64,000 bases of DNA. Origin: Mesorhizobium sp. C432A. GTDB taxonomy: Bacteria; Pseudomonadota; Alphaproteobacteria; Rhizobiales; Rhizobiaceae. The position numbers and the translations under genes were made by a program. The notes beneath the pieces were generated by a model, which worked only from the letters and a program-made list of their open reading frames with translations, ran no database searches and was not told where the DNA came from. Position 1 is the first letter of the stretch, and each line of letters starts with the position of its first letter. The DNA is taken from assembly GCF_030323145.1 (NCBI RefSeq), contig NZ_CP100470.1:248001-312000 (forward strand). The letters are read 5' to 3'. This document shows positions 1 through 8,958 of the stretch, in pieces.

Positions 1-22
1 CCACCGAGGTGTCGATGAACAT
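1..22 (-). CDS. VapC-type toxin, N-terminal fragment cut by the window edge
   Basis: Only seven codons are visible, reading MFIDTSV. This is the usual beginning of a PIN-domain VapC ribonuclease, where the first aspartate is a metal-binding catalytic residue. The ATG shares one base with the TGA of the upstream vapB-like gene, so the two are translationally coupled as in vapBC operons. The call rests on this context and the seven residues; the rest of the gene lies outside the window. Confidence 0.6.
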
Positions 23-264
23 CAGGAATGTCCCCACATCTCGTCGATCTCATCCTTAGTCAAATCCCTGCCGCCGCTTCCCGCCTTGGCCTTCAGATCG
101 TTCGATATGGCGGCCAGCCGCTCAGCCAGCGGAACCTGTTCACGTTCGCGCTGAAGCTCGGATTCGAGCGCTTCGATCACCGCTTCGGTCAAGGAAATCT
201 TTCGCTTTTCGGCAAGCTGCCGGGCGAGGTCACGGGCGCGCGGGTCTCTGATCTGGAGATTCAT
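22..264 (-). CDS. vapB: VapB-family antitoxin (PSK transcription-factor type)
   Basis: An 80-residue protein with an N-terminal LQIRDPRARDLARQLAEKR stretch followed by SLTEAVIEALE, the pattern of the ribbon-helix-helix PSK/VapB antitoxins. The N-terminal part should bind operator DNA and the charged C-terminal tail should wrap the VapC toxin. The start is supported by GGAGG eight bases upstream. It overlaps the toxin start by one base. Two palindromes upstream fit autoregulation. Family membership is clear; antitoxin activity is inferred from context. Confidence 0.8.
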   Translation of the reverse strand: MNLQIRDPRARDLARQLAEKRKISLTEAVIEALESELQREREQVPLAERLAAISNDLKAKAGSGGRDLTKDEIDEMWGHS

Positions 265-285
265 TCTGGAAGCCTCCGTTCGCTG

Positions 286-316
286 TCACTACAATATAGT
301 GATCTTGTCATGACAA
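286..316. promoter_or_regulatory. Palindromic promoter/operator region of the vapBC pair
   Basis: Two inverted repeats lie just upstream of the antitoxin gene. TCACTA/TAGTGA arms (286-291 and 297-302) have a 5-base spacer, and TTGTCATGACAA is a perfect 12-bp palindrome (305-316). Read on the minus strand, TTGTCA could serve as a -35 element. Toxin-antitoxin operons are normally repressed by their own complex binding such dyads; that role is inferred here. Confidence 0.45.
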
Positions 317-335
317 AGCCAGAGAGCTGGCCTGT

Positions 336-1658
336 TCATGCCATCTCAGCCCCGTAGAGCATATCATCCTGCAGCTTCCGCAAAGCGAACAGCCTCGTCG
401 TGCGGTCGGGCGTAGCATTGTCGGCGGTGAGCAGTTCGCCCTTCCTCACCGGTTTCAGCACCTTGCCGCCTTCGAGCAGGCCGACCGGCACTGCGCGATT
501 GGCGCGCGCCTCTTCGACGGTCATGGTCCATGAGCGGTAGCAAGTCTCGCCGATGGCATCGAAGGTCTCGCCCATGGCGAGATCGCGCTTGGCCACCGCG
601 CAGACCTCGGCGACCGGCCTCGGCAGCGGCACCATGTCTGGCCGGCCATAGAGCATGATGCGCGCCGCGGTCAGCGGCACTTCCAGCGAGGTCAGGTGAT
701 AAGGCCGGAAGAAGCTGTAGTAGGGGCCGTGGCCTATGTGCAGGTCGTCCATGCGCTCGACGATGCGCGGATGCGTCGCCTCGACGATGACGAACACGCC
801 GGGCGCCACGCCCTTGCCGATGGTGTAGTCGACAACGCCCTTCTTCGACAGGATGCCGCCATCCGCCTTCGGGATGAGCACATTGGCCAGCTGATCGCGG
901 TCGGCCTTTGGGCCGTGCATGCCGGGAACGTCTGGGACCAGCCCGGTGGCGTTGGCGATGGCGCACATCTCGACCATGGTTTTGGAACCGTCGACGAATT
1001 CGACCAGCATGCGCGGGTTCATGTTGCGGCGGATCGCTTCCTCGCGATAGTCGTCCGGAACGGCATCGTGGTTGAGCGGGTTGTTCTTGCCCTTGCCAGC
1101 CGAGACGATGGTGTAGCCGAGCGCCGACGCAAATTCGATCAGCTCCATGCAGCTCGACGGCTCGTCGCCGGCGCCGACCGAATAGACGACGCCGAGCCGG
1201 TCTGCCTGCTGCTTGAGGTAGCAGCCGATCGTGACGTCGGCCTCGACATTCATCATCACCAGGTGCTTGCCGTGCTCCATCGCCTTCAAGTCGAAATCGG
1301 CGGCGACACCAGGCTTGCCGGTGGCGTCGATGACGACGTCGATCAGCGGATTGGTGACCAGCATCTCGTTCGTGGTAATGGCGATTTTGCCCGCCTCGAT
1401 CGCCGCGGTGACTTTCGAGCCCCTGTCCGCCTCGACCGCCATCGCCTCGTCGCCATAGGCGATGCGGATGGCGTCACGCGCCGTGTGCGGACGCCGCGTC
1501 GAGATGGCCGCGACCGAGATGCCGGGCATCAGCATGCCTTGCGTGACCAGGTCGGTGCCCATTTCGCCGGAGCCGATGACGCCGATGCGCACCGGGCGTC
1601 CCTCGGCGGCGCGCCTGGCGAGATCGCGGGCCAGTCCGGTCAGGGCGACATTGGTCAT
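336..1658 (-). CDS. NAD(P)-binding SAF-domain oxidoreductase (homoserine-dehydrogenase-like)
   Basis: A 440-residue cytoplasmic protein. Residues about 24-34 carry VIGSGEMG, a Rossmann GxGxxG nucleotide-binding loop, followed by a homoserine-dehydrogenase-like NAD-binding domain. The C-terminal region (about 365-440) has the PVGLLEGGKVLKPVRKGELL pattern of a SAF/antifreeze-like domain. Proteins of this architecture are annotated as NAD(P)-dependent oxidoreductases, often in sugar-acid degradation clusters; the substrate cannot be read from the sequence. I placed the start at the ATG at 1658 because the upstream in-frame extension has no family-like sequence. No strong Shine-Dalgarno site is visible. 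It is flanked by vapBC and a multicopper oxidase, which give no pathway hint. Confidence 0.72.
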   Translation of the reverse strand: MTNVALTGLARDLARRAAEGRPVRIGVIGSGEMGTDLVTQGMLMPGISVAAISTRRPHTARDAIRIAYGDEAMAVEADRGSKVTAAIEAGKIAITTNEMLVTNPLIDVVIDATGKPGVAADFDLKAMEHGKHLVMMNVEADVTIGCYLKQQADRLGVVYSVGAGDEPSSCMELIEFASALGYTIVSAGKGKNNPLNHDAVPDDYREEAIRRNMNPRMLVEFVDGSKTMVEMCAIANATGLVPDVPGMHGPKADRDQLANVLIPKADGGILSKKGVVDYTIGKGVAPGVFVIVEATHPRIVERMDDLHIGHGPYYSFFRPYHLTSLEVPLTAARIMLYGRPDMVPLPRPVAEVCAVAKRDLAMGETFDAIGETCYRSWTMTVEEARANRAVPVGLLEGGKVLKPVRKGELLTADNATPDRTTRLFALRKLQDDMLYGAEMA

Positions 1659-1811
1659 GCAAGCGTGTCCACGGCTTCTTGATTTGCAGGCGGGAATAGC
1701 AGGGAACGGCGCCGCTTTGCCAACGAAACCGGCGAACACCGGCAATTTCTCCGGCAACAGGCCCGGCCGGTGAGGCCAACCCCGGTAGAGGCTGATTGAC
1801 CCGCCTCGGCG

Positions 1812-3206
1812 TCAAACCACCCTGATATAGCTCGTCATGCCGGTTTTCTGATGTTCGATGATGTGGCAGTGCAGCAGCCAGTCGCCGGGATTGTCGGCGA
1901 CGAAACCGAGCTGAACCTTCTCGTTGGGCTGCATGAGATAGGTGTCGGAGATGACCGGCTGAACCTGGCGTGTCGACGACGACAGCACCTTGAAGCTCAT
2001 GCCGTGCAGATGCATCGGATGCGCTTGCGGCGTCAAATTCTCCATGTCGATGACATAATTTTTGCCGAGCTTCAGCTCGGCCAAAGGCGCGGTCGGGTCC
2101 GGCGTGTCGCCCGGCCACGGTACCTTGTTGATGGCCCAGAAGGAGTAGCCTAGCGTGCCGCATATGCTGTCGCTCGGCACGTTTTCCGCCGTGGCGCTGA
2201 GCGAGAGCGCGATGTGTTTCGCGCTGGCGAGATCCACCTCCGGCACTGGGTTGGCTTCCAGCGGTGCGAGGTCTCGCAAATCGCGCTTGAGCGAGCTGCC
2301 GGTGGCGCGCAAGGTGGCGAGGACCTTGGGTTTGGTGCCTCTGATGTCGCCCAGGCTTACGATCGCGCCCTCCTGGTCAGGCATGCGGATGGCGAGCTCC
2401 ATGCGCTGCCCCGGTCCGAGCAGCAAAGCATCGGGCGCAAAACGCTGCGGCACCGGATTGCCGTCCAGCGCGATGACCGCGGCCTCCCCACCCTCGACGC
2501 GAAAGGCGTAGATGCGGGTGACATCGGTGATGGCGACCCGCAGCCGCATCAACCCGCCGGCCGGCGCGTCGAATTGCGGCTGGTCGAGCCAGTTGGCGGT
2601 GCGCACCGTGCCATAGGTTCCGGTTTTTGCGGCATCGCGCGGCCGGAATTGCTGGATGAACTGCGCGTCGTCGCCGAGGCGCCAGTCGCGCAGATTGACG
2701 ATTGCCTCGGCGTCGAATTTGGGATCGTTGGGGTTTTCGACCACGATCACGCCGGTGAGGCCATGGCCCATCTGCTCCAGCGTGTTGCAATGCGGGTGAT
2801 ACCAGAACGTGCCGGCGTCGGGCGGCGTGAAGGCGTAGTCGAAATGATCGCCGGTGTAGACGTAGGGCTGAACCAGGAAGGGGACGCCGTCCATCTTGTT
2901 TGGAACGCGAATGCCGTGCCAGTGGATCGTCGTCGGATCGTCGATGCCGTTGACGAGGCGGGCGGCGAAAGGCTCGCCCTTTTTCATCCTGAGCACCGGC
3001 GGCATTCCGGCCTCTCCATAAGTCAGCACATCGCGGGTCTGGCCGATATCCATGAACCTGGCCTGGATCTTTGCCGTCTTGAGAACCACCGGCTCGGGCG
3101 CGGCTGCGGCCCAGCCACTGAGCCTGGCCATCGCTGCAAGGCCAACCCCGCCAACGCCGGCAAGCGCGGCTGTTTTCAAAACCCTGCGGCGGGTGAGTGA
3201 GGTCAT
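1812..3206 (-). CDS. Multicopper oxidase, Tat-exported
   Basis: A 464-residue laccase/CopA-like multicopper oxidase. The N-terminus has TRRRVLK followed by a hydrophobic stretch and AAAAP, a twin-arginine signal that would send the folded, copper-loaded enzyme to the periplasm. All four copper-binding motifs are present: HWHG (95-98), HPH (137-139), HPMHLHG (396-402) and HCHIIEHQKTGM (446-457), which contain the type 1, 2 and 3 copper ligands. The enzyme should oxidise phenolics or metal ions and reduce oxygen to water; the natural substrate is unknown. The start at 3206 is preceded by GGAG at a good distance. An upstream in-frame extension lacks support. Confidence 0.9.
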   Translation of the reverse strand: MTSLTRRRVLKTAALAGVGGVGLAAMARLSGWAAAAPEPVVLKTAKIQARFMDIGQTRDVLTYGEAGMPPVLRMKKGEPFAARLVNGIDDPTTIHWHGIRVPNKMDGVPFLVQPYVYTGDHFDYAFTPPDAGTFWYHPHCNTLEQMGHGLTGVIVVENPNDPKFDAEAIVNLRDWRLGDDAQFIQQFRPRDAAKTGTYGTVRTANWLDQPQFDAPAGGLMRLRVAITDVTRIYAFRVEGGEAAVIALDGNPVPQRFAPDALLLGPGQRMELAIRMPDQEGAIVSLGDIRGTKPKVLATLRATGSSLKRDLRDLAPLEANPVPEVDLASAKHIALSLSATAENVPSDSICGTLGYSFWAINKVPWPGDTPDPTAPLAELKLGKNYVIDMENLTPQAHPMHLHGMSFKVLSSSTRQVQPVISDTYLMQPNEKVQLGFVADNPGDWLLHCHIIEHQKTGMTSYIRVV

Positions 3207-3388
3207 CTGGCGCTCCAACGGAATATGATTACCTGCCGCCCTGAATGACGGGCGGCGAAAGGCGCACAAGCCGATACTGCCACATCGCATCTCTGTCACG
3301 CCATGGCGAGCCGATGACGTTTGCTTGCGCAACAGCGTGAACGCTGGCGTGCCCACCATTCGCCCGCATCCGGGAGCGCGGGCTCGGA

Positions 3389-6300
3389 TTAATGCAACTC
3401 GGCCAGCAACGCCTGTGCCTCGGCGAGGTTCTTTTCGGAACCGGCGGCGAGATCGTCCATCTTACGCTCGCGGAAGACAACGAGCGCGTCCTGGCATGCG
3501 GCGATCGCTTCCTGTGCCATCGCCTTGTCCTTGTGGGCGGCGCCCAGATCGGCCAGCACGTCGCACAGGCTGTCCTGCGTGAAGGCGACAGCCGGCACCG
3601 AATTGATCTTCTTTTGCACCACGATCGCCTCGCGCAGGACCAACACCGCCTCCTCGAAATGCGCGACATTGTTTTCGGCGCGGCCGGCCATGGTCAAGGC
3701 ATAGCCCATCTCGTTGCGCGCATTGGCCCAACGTTCGGGATCGCGGTCGCGACCGAGCTGCTCGGCAAGCGCCCGGTTGACGACAATCGCCTCCTCGTAC
3801 AATTCAGCCGAAGGCTCGCGGGCCGCGATCATGCTCAGCGTCTGCGCGAGACTGGTCTGGTTGGTGATCCAGAGATCGGGATCGCGGGCGATCGTTCGCA
3901 CCGTGGCGAGGTCGCGGTAGATCTGAGCGGCTCGTTTCAGCTTGCCGACATCGTTCGCCCAGTAACCAAGACTCGACAGCCCGCCGGCGAGATTGTTCTG
4001 ATTGTTCTCCCAGACAGCCAGCGCATTCTCGCGCGTTACCACGCTGAGCGCTGCGTCATAGGCGGCAATCGCGCGGGTGAGCAACTCGACGTCCTTGCCG
4101 TCCGCGGCCATCAGCAAGGCATTGCCGATATCGCCCTTGGTGCGCGCCCATTGCATGCGGTTGGGAAAACCGTCGTAGATCCGCGCTGCCGTCTCGAAGC
4201 TCTGCACGGCCTTGGCGTAGAACGTGGCGTCGCCACCAATCCGGCCCTGGCTGTAGACGGCAAAGCCGAGGTCGTAATTGATATTGGCCCACTCCTCCGG
4301 GTCGGCGTCCTTGGAGTAGGCGGGGAGCGCGGCTTCCAGCATGTCGGCTGCTTGCGCCAGCAAGTCCAGGTTGGATGTATCGTCGCCCAGGATCGACAGG
4401 GTCTGGCCGAGCACGCGCCGCGTCTGGCCGATCTCCGTGACATCACCGCCTTTCGTCTGCCCGTCGAGCGCCGCCCGCAGCGCGTCGACCGATTGCTGCA
4501 GCAGTTGATCGTCAGAGGCCAGCTTGCCTGACATCATCAACGCGCAGCCGAGGCGGAATTCCGTCTTGGCCCAATTGGCTGGGTCCTTGTCGCGGGTGCG
4601 AACCCTGAGCACCTGACCGTAGACATCGATCGCCTGCCGCAGGGTCGAGATGTCCCCCGCGCGTTCGCCCCAGTTCGATAGCGTGCCTGCAAGGCTGTAA
4701 CCAATCGAAGCGAACTCGCCCGGCGCGGCGGTTGCGGTATAGACCTCCCATGCCTGACGATACGCGGTCACCGCCTGAATGTAGTAATCGGTTCCCGTAT
4801 CGAGATCGCCGAGCGTGTCGTTGACCGATCCCAGATTCTGCTGCAGCGAAGCCCAGTCAAGCGGCAGTTTCTCACGCGGATATTCGGACAGAGCGGCCTG
4901 GTACGCGGTGGCTGCCTGCAGCAGCAGTTCCTTGTTCTTCTGCTTGGCGCCGAGGCGCTGCAAGGCGTTGCCCAGCGTCAGCTGGCCGTTCGCCCAGCTC
5001 GCCGCGGCGTGCTCGCGCGTCCGAACCGAAAGCGCTGCCTCCGCCGCCTCCCGCGCGCGCTGCAACGCGGCGATATCGCCGTTGATCTCGCCGATCGACT
5101 CGAATGCGGTGCTCAAATTGTTCTGGATCGTCGCCCATTGCGCCGGCGCGCGTTCCCTGGTCATCTCCTCAGCCGCCGCCTGGAAGGCCGCGACCGATTG
5201 CTCAAGCGTCGGTACATCCTTTTCGCGCGCGCCGAGGCTCGCCAGAACGACACCCAGATTGATCTGGCTCAATGCCCAGTCGAGCGGTACGCGATCCCGG
5301 CGATATTCTGTCAGCGCGGCGCGATGCGCCGATATCGCTGCGCGAAAACTGTCCGATGTGGTCTGGCGTTCGCCGATCTCGGACAGCACGATGCCGAGAT
5401 TGTTCTGCGTCGCCGCCCATTCAAGCGGCAGTTTTTTCGACGACTGTACCTCGAGCGCCGAGCGGAAGGCCGCGACTGCCCGCTCAAGCAGTGCCGTCCC
5501 GTTCTCGCGCTGGCCGAGCCGCCAGTAGACCGTGCCCAGATTGCCATAGGTCGATGCCCAGTCGTCAGGGTAGGCGTCATGCGTATAGACGGTCAGCGCC
5601 TGCTCATAGGCGGCAGCTGCCTTGTCGAGGTTGTCGCGGCCGGCTTCCCGTTCGCCCAAAGTAGCAAGCGTGGCGCCCATATTGTTCTGGGTGGCCGCCC
5701 AAAGCAGCGGCAACTTTTCGCGGGTGACATAGGTCAATGCCTGTTCATAGGCTGTCAGGGCCTGGGCGAGATACGCATTGTCGCCGGAGAAGTCCCCTTG
5801 TTCCGACAGAGCGTTGGCCTCTGCCGCCTTGTAGTAGAACGCATCTTCGTCGCTCCATTTCGCGGCCTGCTCATAGGCCTTGGCGTAGTCCTGAGCCGCC
5901 TCCTTGAAGTTGAAGGAAATCTCGTAGGTTCTGGCGCTGCTGGCGAAAACCTTTGCGAATTCGAGCCGCTTTGCCTTCAGCTCGGCCTCGGCCTGGTCGA
6001 CCGTAGACGAAAGTTCGCCGATGCGGGCCTTGGCCTGCTCGTTGAATTTCTGCGCCGCTTCGAGCGCGCCTTCCTGAACCGCCTGTTCGGCGAGTTTCGA
6101 TAGCCTGGCAATTTCGGGGTCCGGGTTTTTCAAAGTCTCGCGTTCGGCCAACACGTGTTTCAGCCGTTCGGTCTGGCCACGCAGCAGCTTGTCGAGCTCA
6201 GCCGGATCCTTGGGTATGTCGACCCCGAGCGCCTTCAGCATGGCGTAAAGCCCATCCATCGGCACCTTGCCGTCACGCGATATGGTTTCGATCTGGCGGC

Positions 6301-7258
6301 GCTCCGGATCGGGTAGCGTCGAGATGGTCAGCAGGAGCTGGCGCCGCTCCCTGAGGATTTCGCCCTCATCGCCTTTCGGTGCCTCGGCGGGGGTACCGAA
6401 ATAGAGCAGCCGGCGCAGGCTCTCATTGACCCAGGGCCGCTGCTGGCCGTTGGTCTTGAGATAGACCTCCTCGCCGATCATGCGCAGAACGGTGCCGAAT
6501 TCCTCGCCGCCCATCGTGTCGATGTGGCGCAGGATCGCTGCCGCATAGGGGCTGTTGCCATCGGCCGGACCGTCCAGCGCAACCTTGCCGGGCTCGGCGG
6601 CAAAGGCGATGACCTGGCCGAGGCTGCCGTCGACCGAGCCCTTGGCGTCGGCGCCGCCCTTCAGGGAAACCACGCCGCGCGTTTCCCCGAGACCGCCGGC
6701 GCCGATCGGCTTGCCTTGGTCGCCCGGCGCCAGCTTCAGGAGCGTGCCCGGCGGGAACGGATCGTTGCGGCAGGCGTCCAGCAGAACGATGGTGACCGGC
6801 ACCTTGGCCTTCAGTTCGGCGACGATGGACGACAGCGGCACCAGCTTTTCGCCGGCATTGTCGAGCGCCGAGATATCGGCATCGACAGGGACCAGATAAT
6901 TCTCGCCGCCGGCTTCGATGCCGTGGCCGGAATAGTAGATGATGGCGACATCGGCGCCCTCGGCATCGTCGACGAAGCCTTCGAGATCGCGCCGCAATTT
7001 GCGCGCGTCGCGGTTGGTGGCGACATTGGTCTCGAAGCCGAGCCTGTCGAACATCTCCTCGATGGCGCGGGCGTCGTTTTCCGGATTGGGCAGTTTGCCG
7101 ACATGCTGGTAGTCGGACTGACCGATGATGAGCGCGACGCCTTTCAGCGCCTTCGGCTCTTCAGCCAAAGCGGGGCCAAACGCGCATAGGCACACCAGTG
7201 CTGCGGCAATTGCCGCGCACATGCGCCCTGTCGCACCTGCCGTTCGCCCAAAGAGCAT
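3389..7258 (-). CDS. Secreted caspase-like (metacaspase) protein with a long TPR array
   Basis: A 1289-residue protein in three parts. First is a signal peptide (residues about 1-32, ending ALAEE). Second is a C14 caspase domain (about 38-280) with the catalytic histidine in YYSGHG (His112) and cysteine in LLDACRNDPF (Cys163). Third, after a coiled-coil-like Glu/Lys/Ala-rich segment (about 370-440), comes a long array of tetratricopeptide units of about 45-50 residues, many with the signature WA..Q.NLG..L..LG. The dyad is intact, so peptidase activity is plausible. The TPR part should bind partners, and the signal peptide puts the protein outside the cytoplasm. Similar caspase-TPR proteins are common in rhizobia but poorly characterised. 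The start could alternatively be the ATG at 7222. Confidence 0.82.
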   Translation of the reverse strand: MLFGRTAGATGRMCAAIAAALVCLCAFGPALAEEPKALKGVALIIGQSDYQHVGKLPNPENDARAIEEMFDRLGFETNVATNRDARKLRRDLEGFVDDAEGADVAIIYYSGHGIEAGGENYLVPVDADISALDNAGEKLVPLSSIVAELKAKVPVTIVLLDACRNDPFPPGTLLKLAPGDQGKPIGAGGLGETRGVVSLKGGADAKGSVDGSLGQVIAFAAEPGKVALDGPADGNSPYAAAILRHIDTMGGEEFGTVLRMIGEEVYLKTNGQQRPWVNESLRRLLYFGTPAEAPKGDEGEILRERRQLLLTISTLPDPERRQIETISRDGKVPMDGLYAMLKALGVDIPKDPAELDKLLRGQTERLKHVLAERETLKNPDPEIARLSKLAEQAVQEGALEAAQKFNEQAKARIGELSSTVDQAEAELKAKRLEFAKVFASSARTYEISFNFKEAAQDYAKAYEQAAKWSDEDAFYYKAAEANALSEQGDFSGDNAYLAQALTAYEQALTYVTREKLPLLWAATQNNMGATLATLGEREAGRDNLDKAAAAYEQALTVYTHDAYPDDWASTYGNLGTVYWRLGQRENGTALLERAVAAFRSALEVQSSKKLPLEWAATQNNLGIVLSEIGERQTTSDSFRAAISAHRAALTEYRRDRVPLDWALSQINLGVVLASLGAREKDVPTLEQSVAAFQAAAEEMTRERAPAQWATIQNNLSTAFESIGEINGDIAALQRAREAAEAALSVRTREHAAASWANGQLTLGNALQRLGAKQKNKELLLQAATAYQAALSEYPREKLPLDWASLQQNLGSVNDTLGDLDTGTDYYIQAVTAYRQAWEVYTATAAPGEFASIGYSLAGTLSNWGERAGDISTLRQAIDVYGQVLRVRTRDKDPANWAKTEFRLGCALMMSGKLASDDQLLQQSVDALRAALDGQTKGGDVTEIGQTRRVLGQTLSILGDDTSNLDLLAQAADMLEAALPAYSKDADPEEWANINYDLGFAVYSQGRIGGDATFYAKAVQSFETAARIYDGFPNRMQWARTKGDIGNALLMAADGKDVELLTRAIAAYDAALSVVTRENALAVWENNQNNLAGGLSSLGYWANDVGKLKRAAQIYRDLATVRTIARDPDLWITNQTSLAQTLSMIAAREPSAELYEEAIVVNRALAEQLGRDRDPERWANARNEMGYALTMAGRAENNVAHFEEAVLVLREAIVVQKKINSVPAVAFTQDSLCDVLADLGAAHKDKAMAQEAIAACQDALVVFRERKMDDLAAGSEKNLAEAQALLAELH

Positions 7259-7621
7259 TCTCTACCCCAAAACCCGACGCTATCTTCCGCAGGCGAGATG
7301 GCATCATGATGGCCGGCCGATGGCAAGTCCTTGGGCGAGCTGTGTTCTTGTCGTGGATATGCGTACGAGGAGGCTGGCTTTCAGCGTGCGAGCGGTAGTG
7401 TTCAGCATGCCGGATACGGCCAGACCGGCCTGTTCGTGAGTTGACAGGTCCGGACTTGTTGAGCAGTCGTCCGGCCCCGTAGAGCCTCTTTCTCTCAATG
7501 TTTCCGGGCGAGGCGCCACGGTTGGATGCGCGGGATTGGCACTTTTGCGTCAGCCGGCTTTTTTGGTCCGCAACGAGACCCGGACTTCGCGACTGCATCT
7601 TTTAAAATCAAAGGAATGAAC
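7259..7621. other. Non-coding stretch left of the island
   Basis: About 360 bases between the caspase gene start and the left end of the genomic island. Short open frames exist on both strands, but none has a ribosome-binding site, a family-like sequence or a convincing partner. Before island insertion this DNA would have been directly adjacent to the tRNA-Thr 3' end. Nothing else is recognised. Confidence 0.5.
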
Positions 7622-7647
7622 TGGTGCTGCGAGAGAGGATTGAACTC
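7622..7647. repeat. Left attachment site (26-bp tRNA-Thr 3' fragment)
   Basis: Identical over 26 bases to 25825-25850, the 3' end of the tRNA-Thr gene on the minus strand. Identity starts exactly at the CCA end and stops inside the T-arm. The bases on either side differ between the copies, so the repeat is exactly this long. This is the expected product of site-specific integration by a tRNA-targeting tyrosine recombinase. Confidence 0.92.
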
Positions 7648-7745
7648 GATCAGCAGCATCACAACTATCTGTTTTTATTATTCTTTCTGACACCCAATTG
7701 GGAATCTGTGTACCAGCCCCGTGTCCAGCTGGCAAGACTCCAGCT

Positions 7746-8042
7746 TCATACCCCGCTGATCTCAACGCCACTCTGCTGCATTGCCCGCATCAAAGCGGTC
7801 GAACGAAGCTTCTCGGGAGAGCGCCCTTCACCCACCCGCCTAAGCTTCGCCAGAGCTTTTCGATATTTCCTCCAGAGTTCGCGTGCGTGCGAGGTGTCGG
7901 ACGACCGTATCATTTTGATCACCGCATCGGCGTTCATGAGCGGCTCAACCTTGCCGCCGACAACATGCTCTCGATATTCCGGGCTCAAGACATCATTAGT
8001 GCTGATGTCGAAGAGCCTCGCCCCACTGTCATTGATTCCCAT
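7746..8042 (-). CDS. Hypothetical protein, island left end
   Basis: A 98-residue protein beginning MGINDSGARLFDIS. It has no signal peptide or membrane segment. The C-terminal half is basic and helical (ELWRKYRKALAKLRRVGE). The start is chosen because AGGAGA lies seven bases upstream of this ATG; the longer in-frame extension to 8180 lacks such a site. I do not recognise the family. It is the outermost gene of the island and is followed by about 240 bases without a gene before the RNase HI gene. Confidence 0.55.
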   Translation of the reverse strand: MGINDSGARLFDISTNDVLSPEYREHVVGGKVEPLMNADAVIKMIRSSDTSHARELWRKYRKALAKLRRVGEGRSPEKLRSTALMRAMQQSGVEISGV

Positions 8043-8280
8043 TCGATATTCTCCTTTCTGTGATGTATTCGGTCCAGCGGGCCGCCGAGCACCACGGCGG
8101 GTGCTATGCGCACATCTGTGTTTCGCAAATTTTGGCAGCGCCTTGCCACGCGGATCGCGGACTTCTGCATGTACGAGCAATACGACGCAAACAGGGACAA
8201 GGCCCCGGTGCTCACCGAGGCCTCGCGATTGAGTTGGAGGTCGTCAGTCCAGGTGTCCCTGCCCCGGTTCTTCGTTCAGC

Positions 8281-8757
8281 CTAGCAAGCCATCCGAGCGG
8301 CCGCATTGGCGAGCCTATCGGCTTCCTCGTTGACCGGATCGCCGTTGTGTCCGCGCACCCACTCCCAAGCCACAGAACGGACTTCTACGAGTGCACTCAG
8401 CTCTTCCCAAAGCTCCCTGTTCTTAACGGGCGTCTTGCCGGCGGTCCGCCAGCCCCTGGCAATCCAGTCGGGCAACCGCTCAGTTATGCCCTTCACGACA
8501 TATTGGCTGTCGCTGCGCAACACCACGGGCTTGCCGCTCGTCACAAGTTTAAGCGCCTCAATCGCCGCCATCAGTTCCATTCGGTTGTTCGTCGTCTTGC
8601 GGGCCGAACCAGTCAGCGCCTTGCGCTTCAGCTCTTTCGAGCCTTCCAGCAATTGGACAATTGCCGCCCAGCCACCCGGGCCAGGATTGCCGATGCACGC
8701 GCCATCGGTATGGATGATAATGTGCTGGCCTGAATGATAGGCCTTGGTATCGTTCAT
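8281..8757 (-). CDS. rnhA: Ribonuclease HI
   Basis: A 158-residue enzyme that cleaves the RNA strand of RNA-DNA hybrids. The acidic active site is complete: IHTDGACIGNPGPGGWA (Asp18), NNRMELMAAIEAL (Glu), LRSDSQYVV (Asp) and GHNGDPVNEEADRLA (final Asp). The length matches the bacterial RNase HI family. The start at 8757 follows that family; an upstream ATG at 8784 is possible. It lies inside the island, so it is probably a second, acquired copy. It could serve replication or stability of the mobile element, which is inference. Confidence 0.92.
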   Translation of the reverse strand: MNDTKAYHSGQHIIIHTDGACIGNPGPGGWAAIVQLLEGSKELKRKALTGSARKTTNNRMELMAAIEALKLVTSGKPVVLRSDSQYVVKGITERLPDWIARGWRTAGKTPVKNRELWEELSALVEVRSVAWEWVRGHNGDPVNEEADRLANAAARMAC

Positions 8758-8958
8758 TGTTGAGTTCCTAACCTTGAGGGTCATAGGTGGAAGAAGACAA
8801 CCGCGCCGATCAGAGAGCAGCGCGATCGTCGGGACTGTGTGTGGATTGTTTCGGGATGTGGGGACGACAATCCGCCAATCTGACGAATCATCGGCATTTT
8901 TCGACGATGTAAGTCCTTCTGTAATGTAAGTATCCAGTCGGAAGACATCACAGGAATC

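Noticed and set aside
28..357. A 109-codon plus-strand frame over vapB
   Set aside because: Antisense to a well-supported antitoxin gene.
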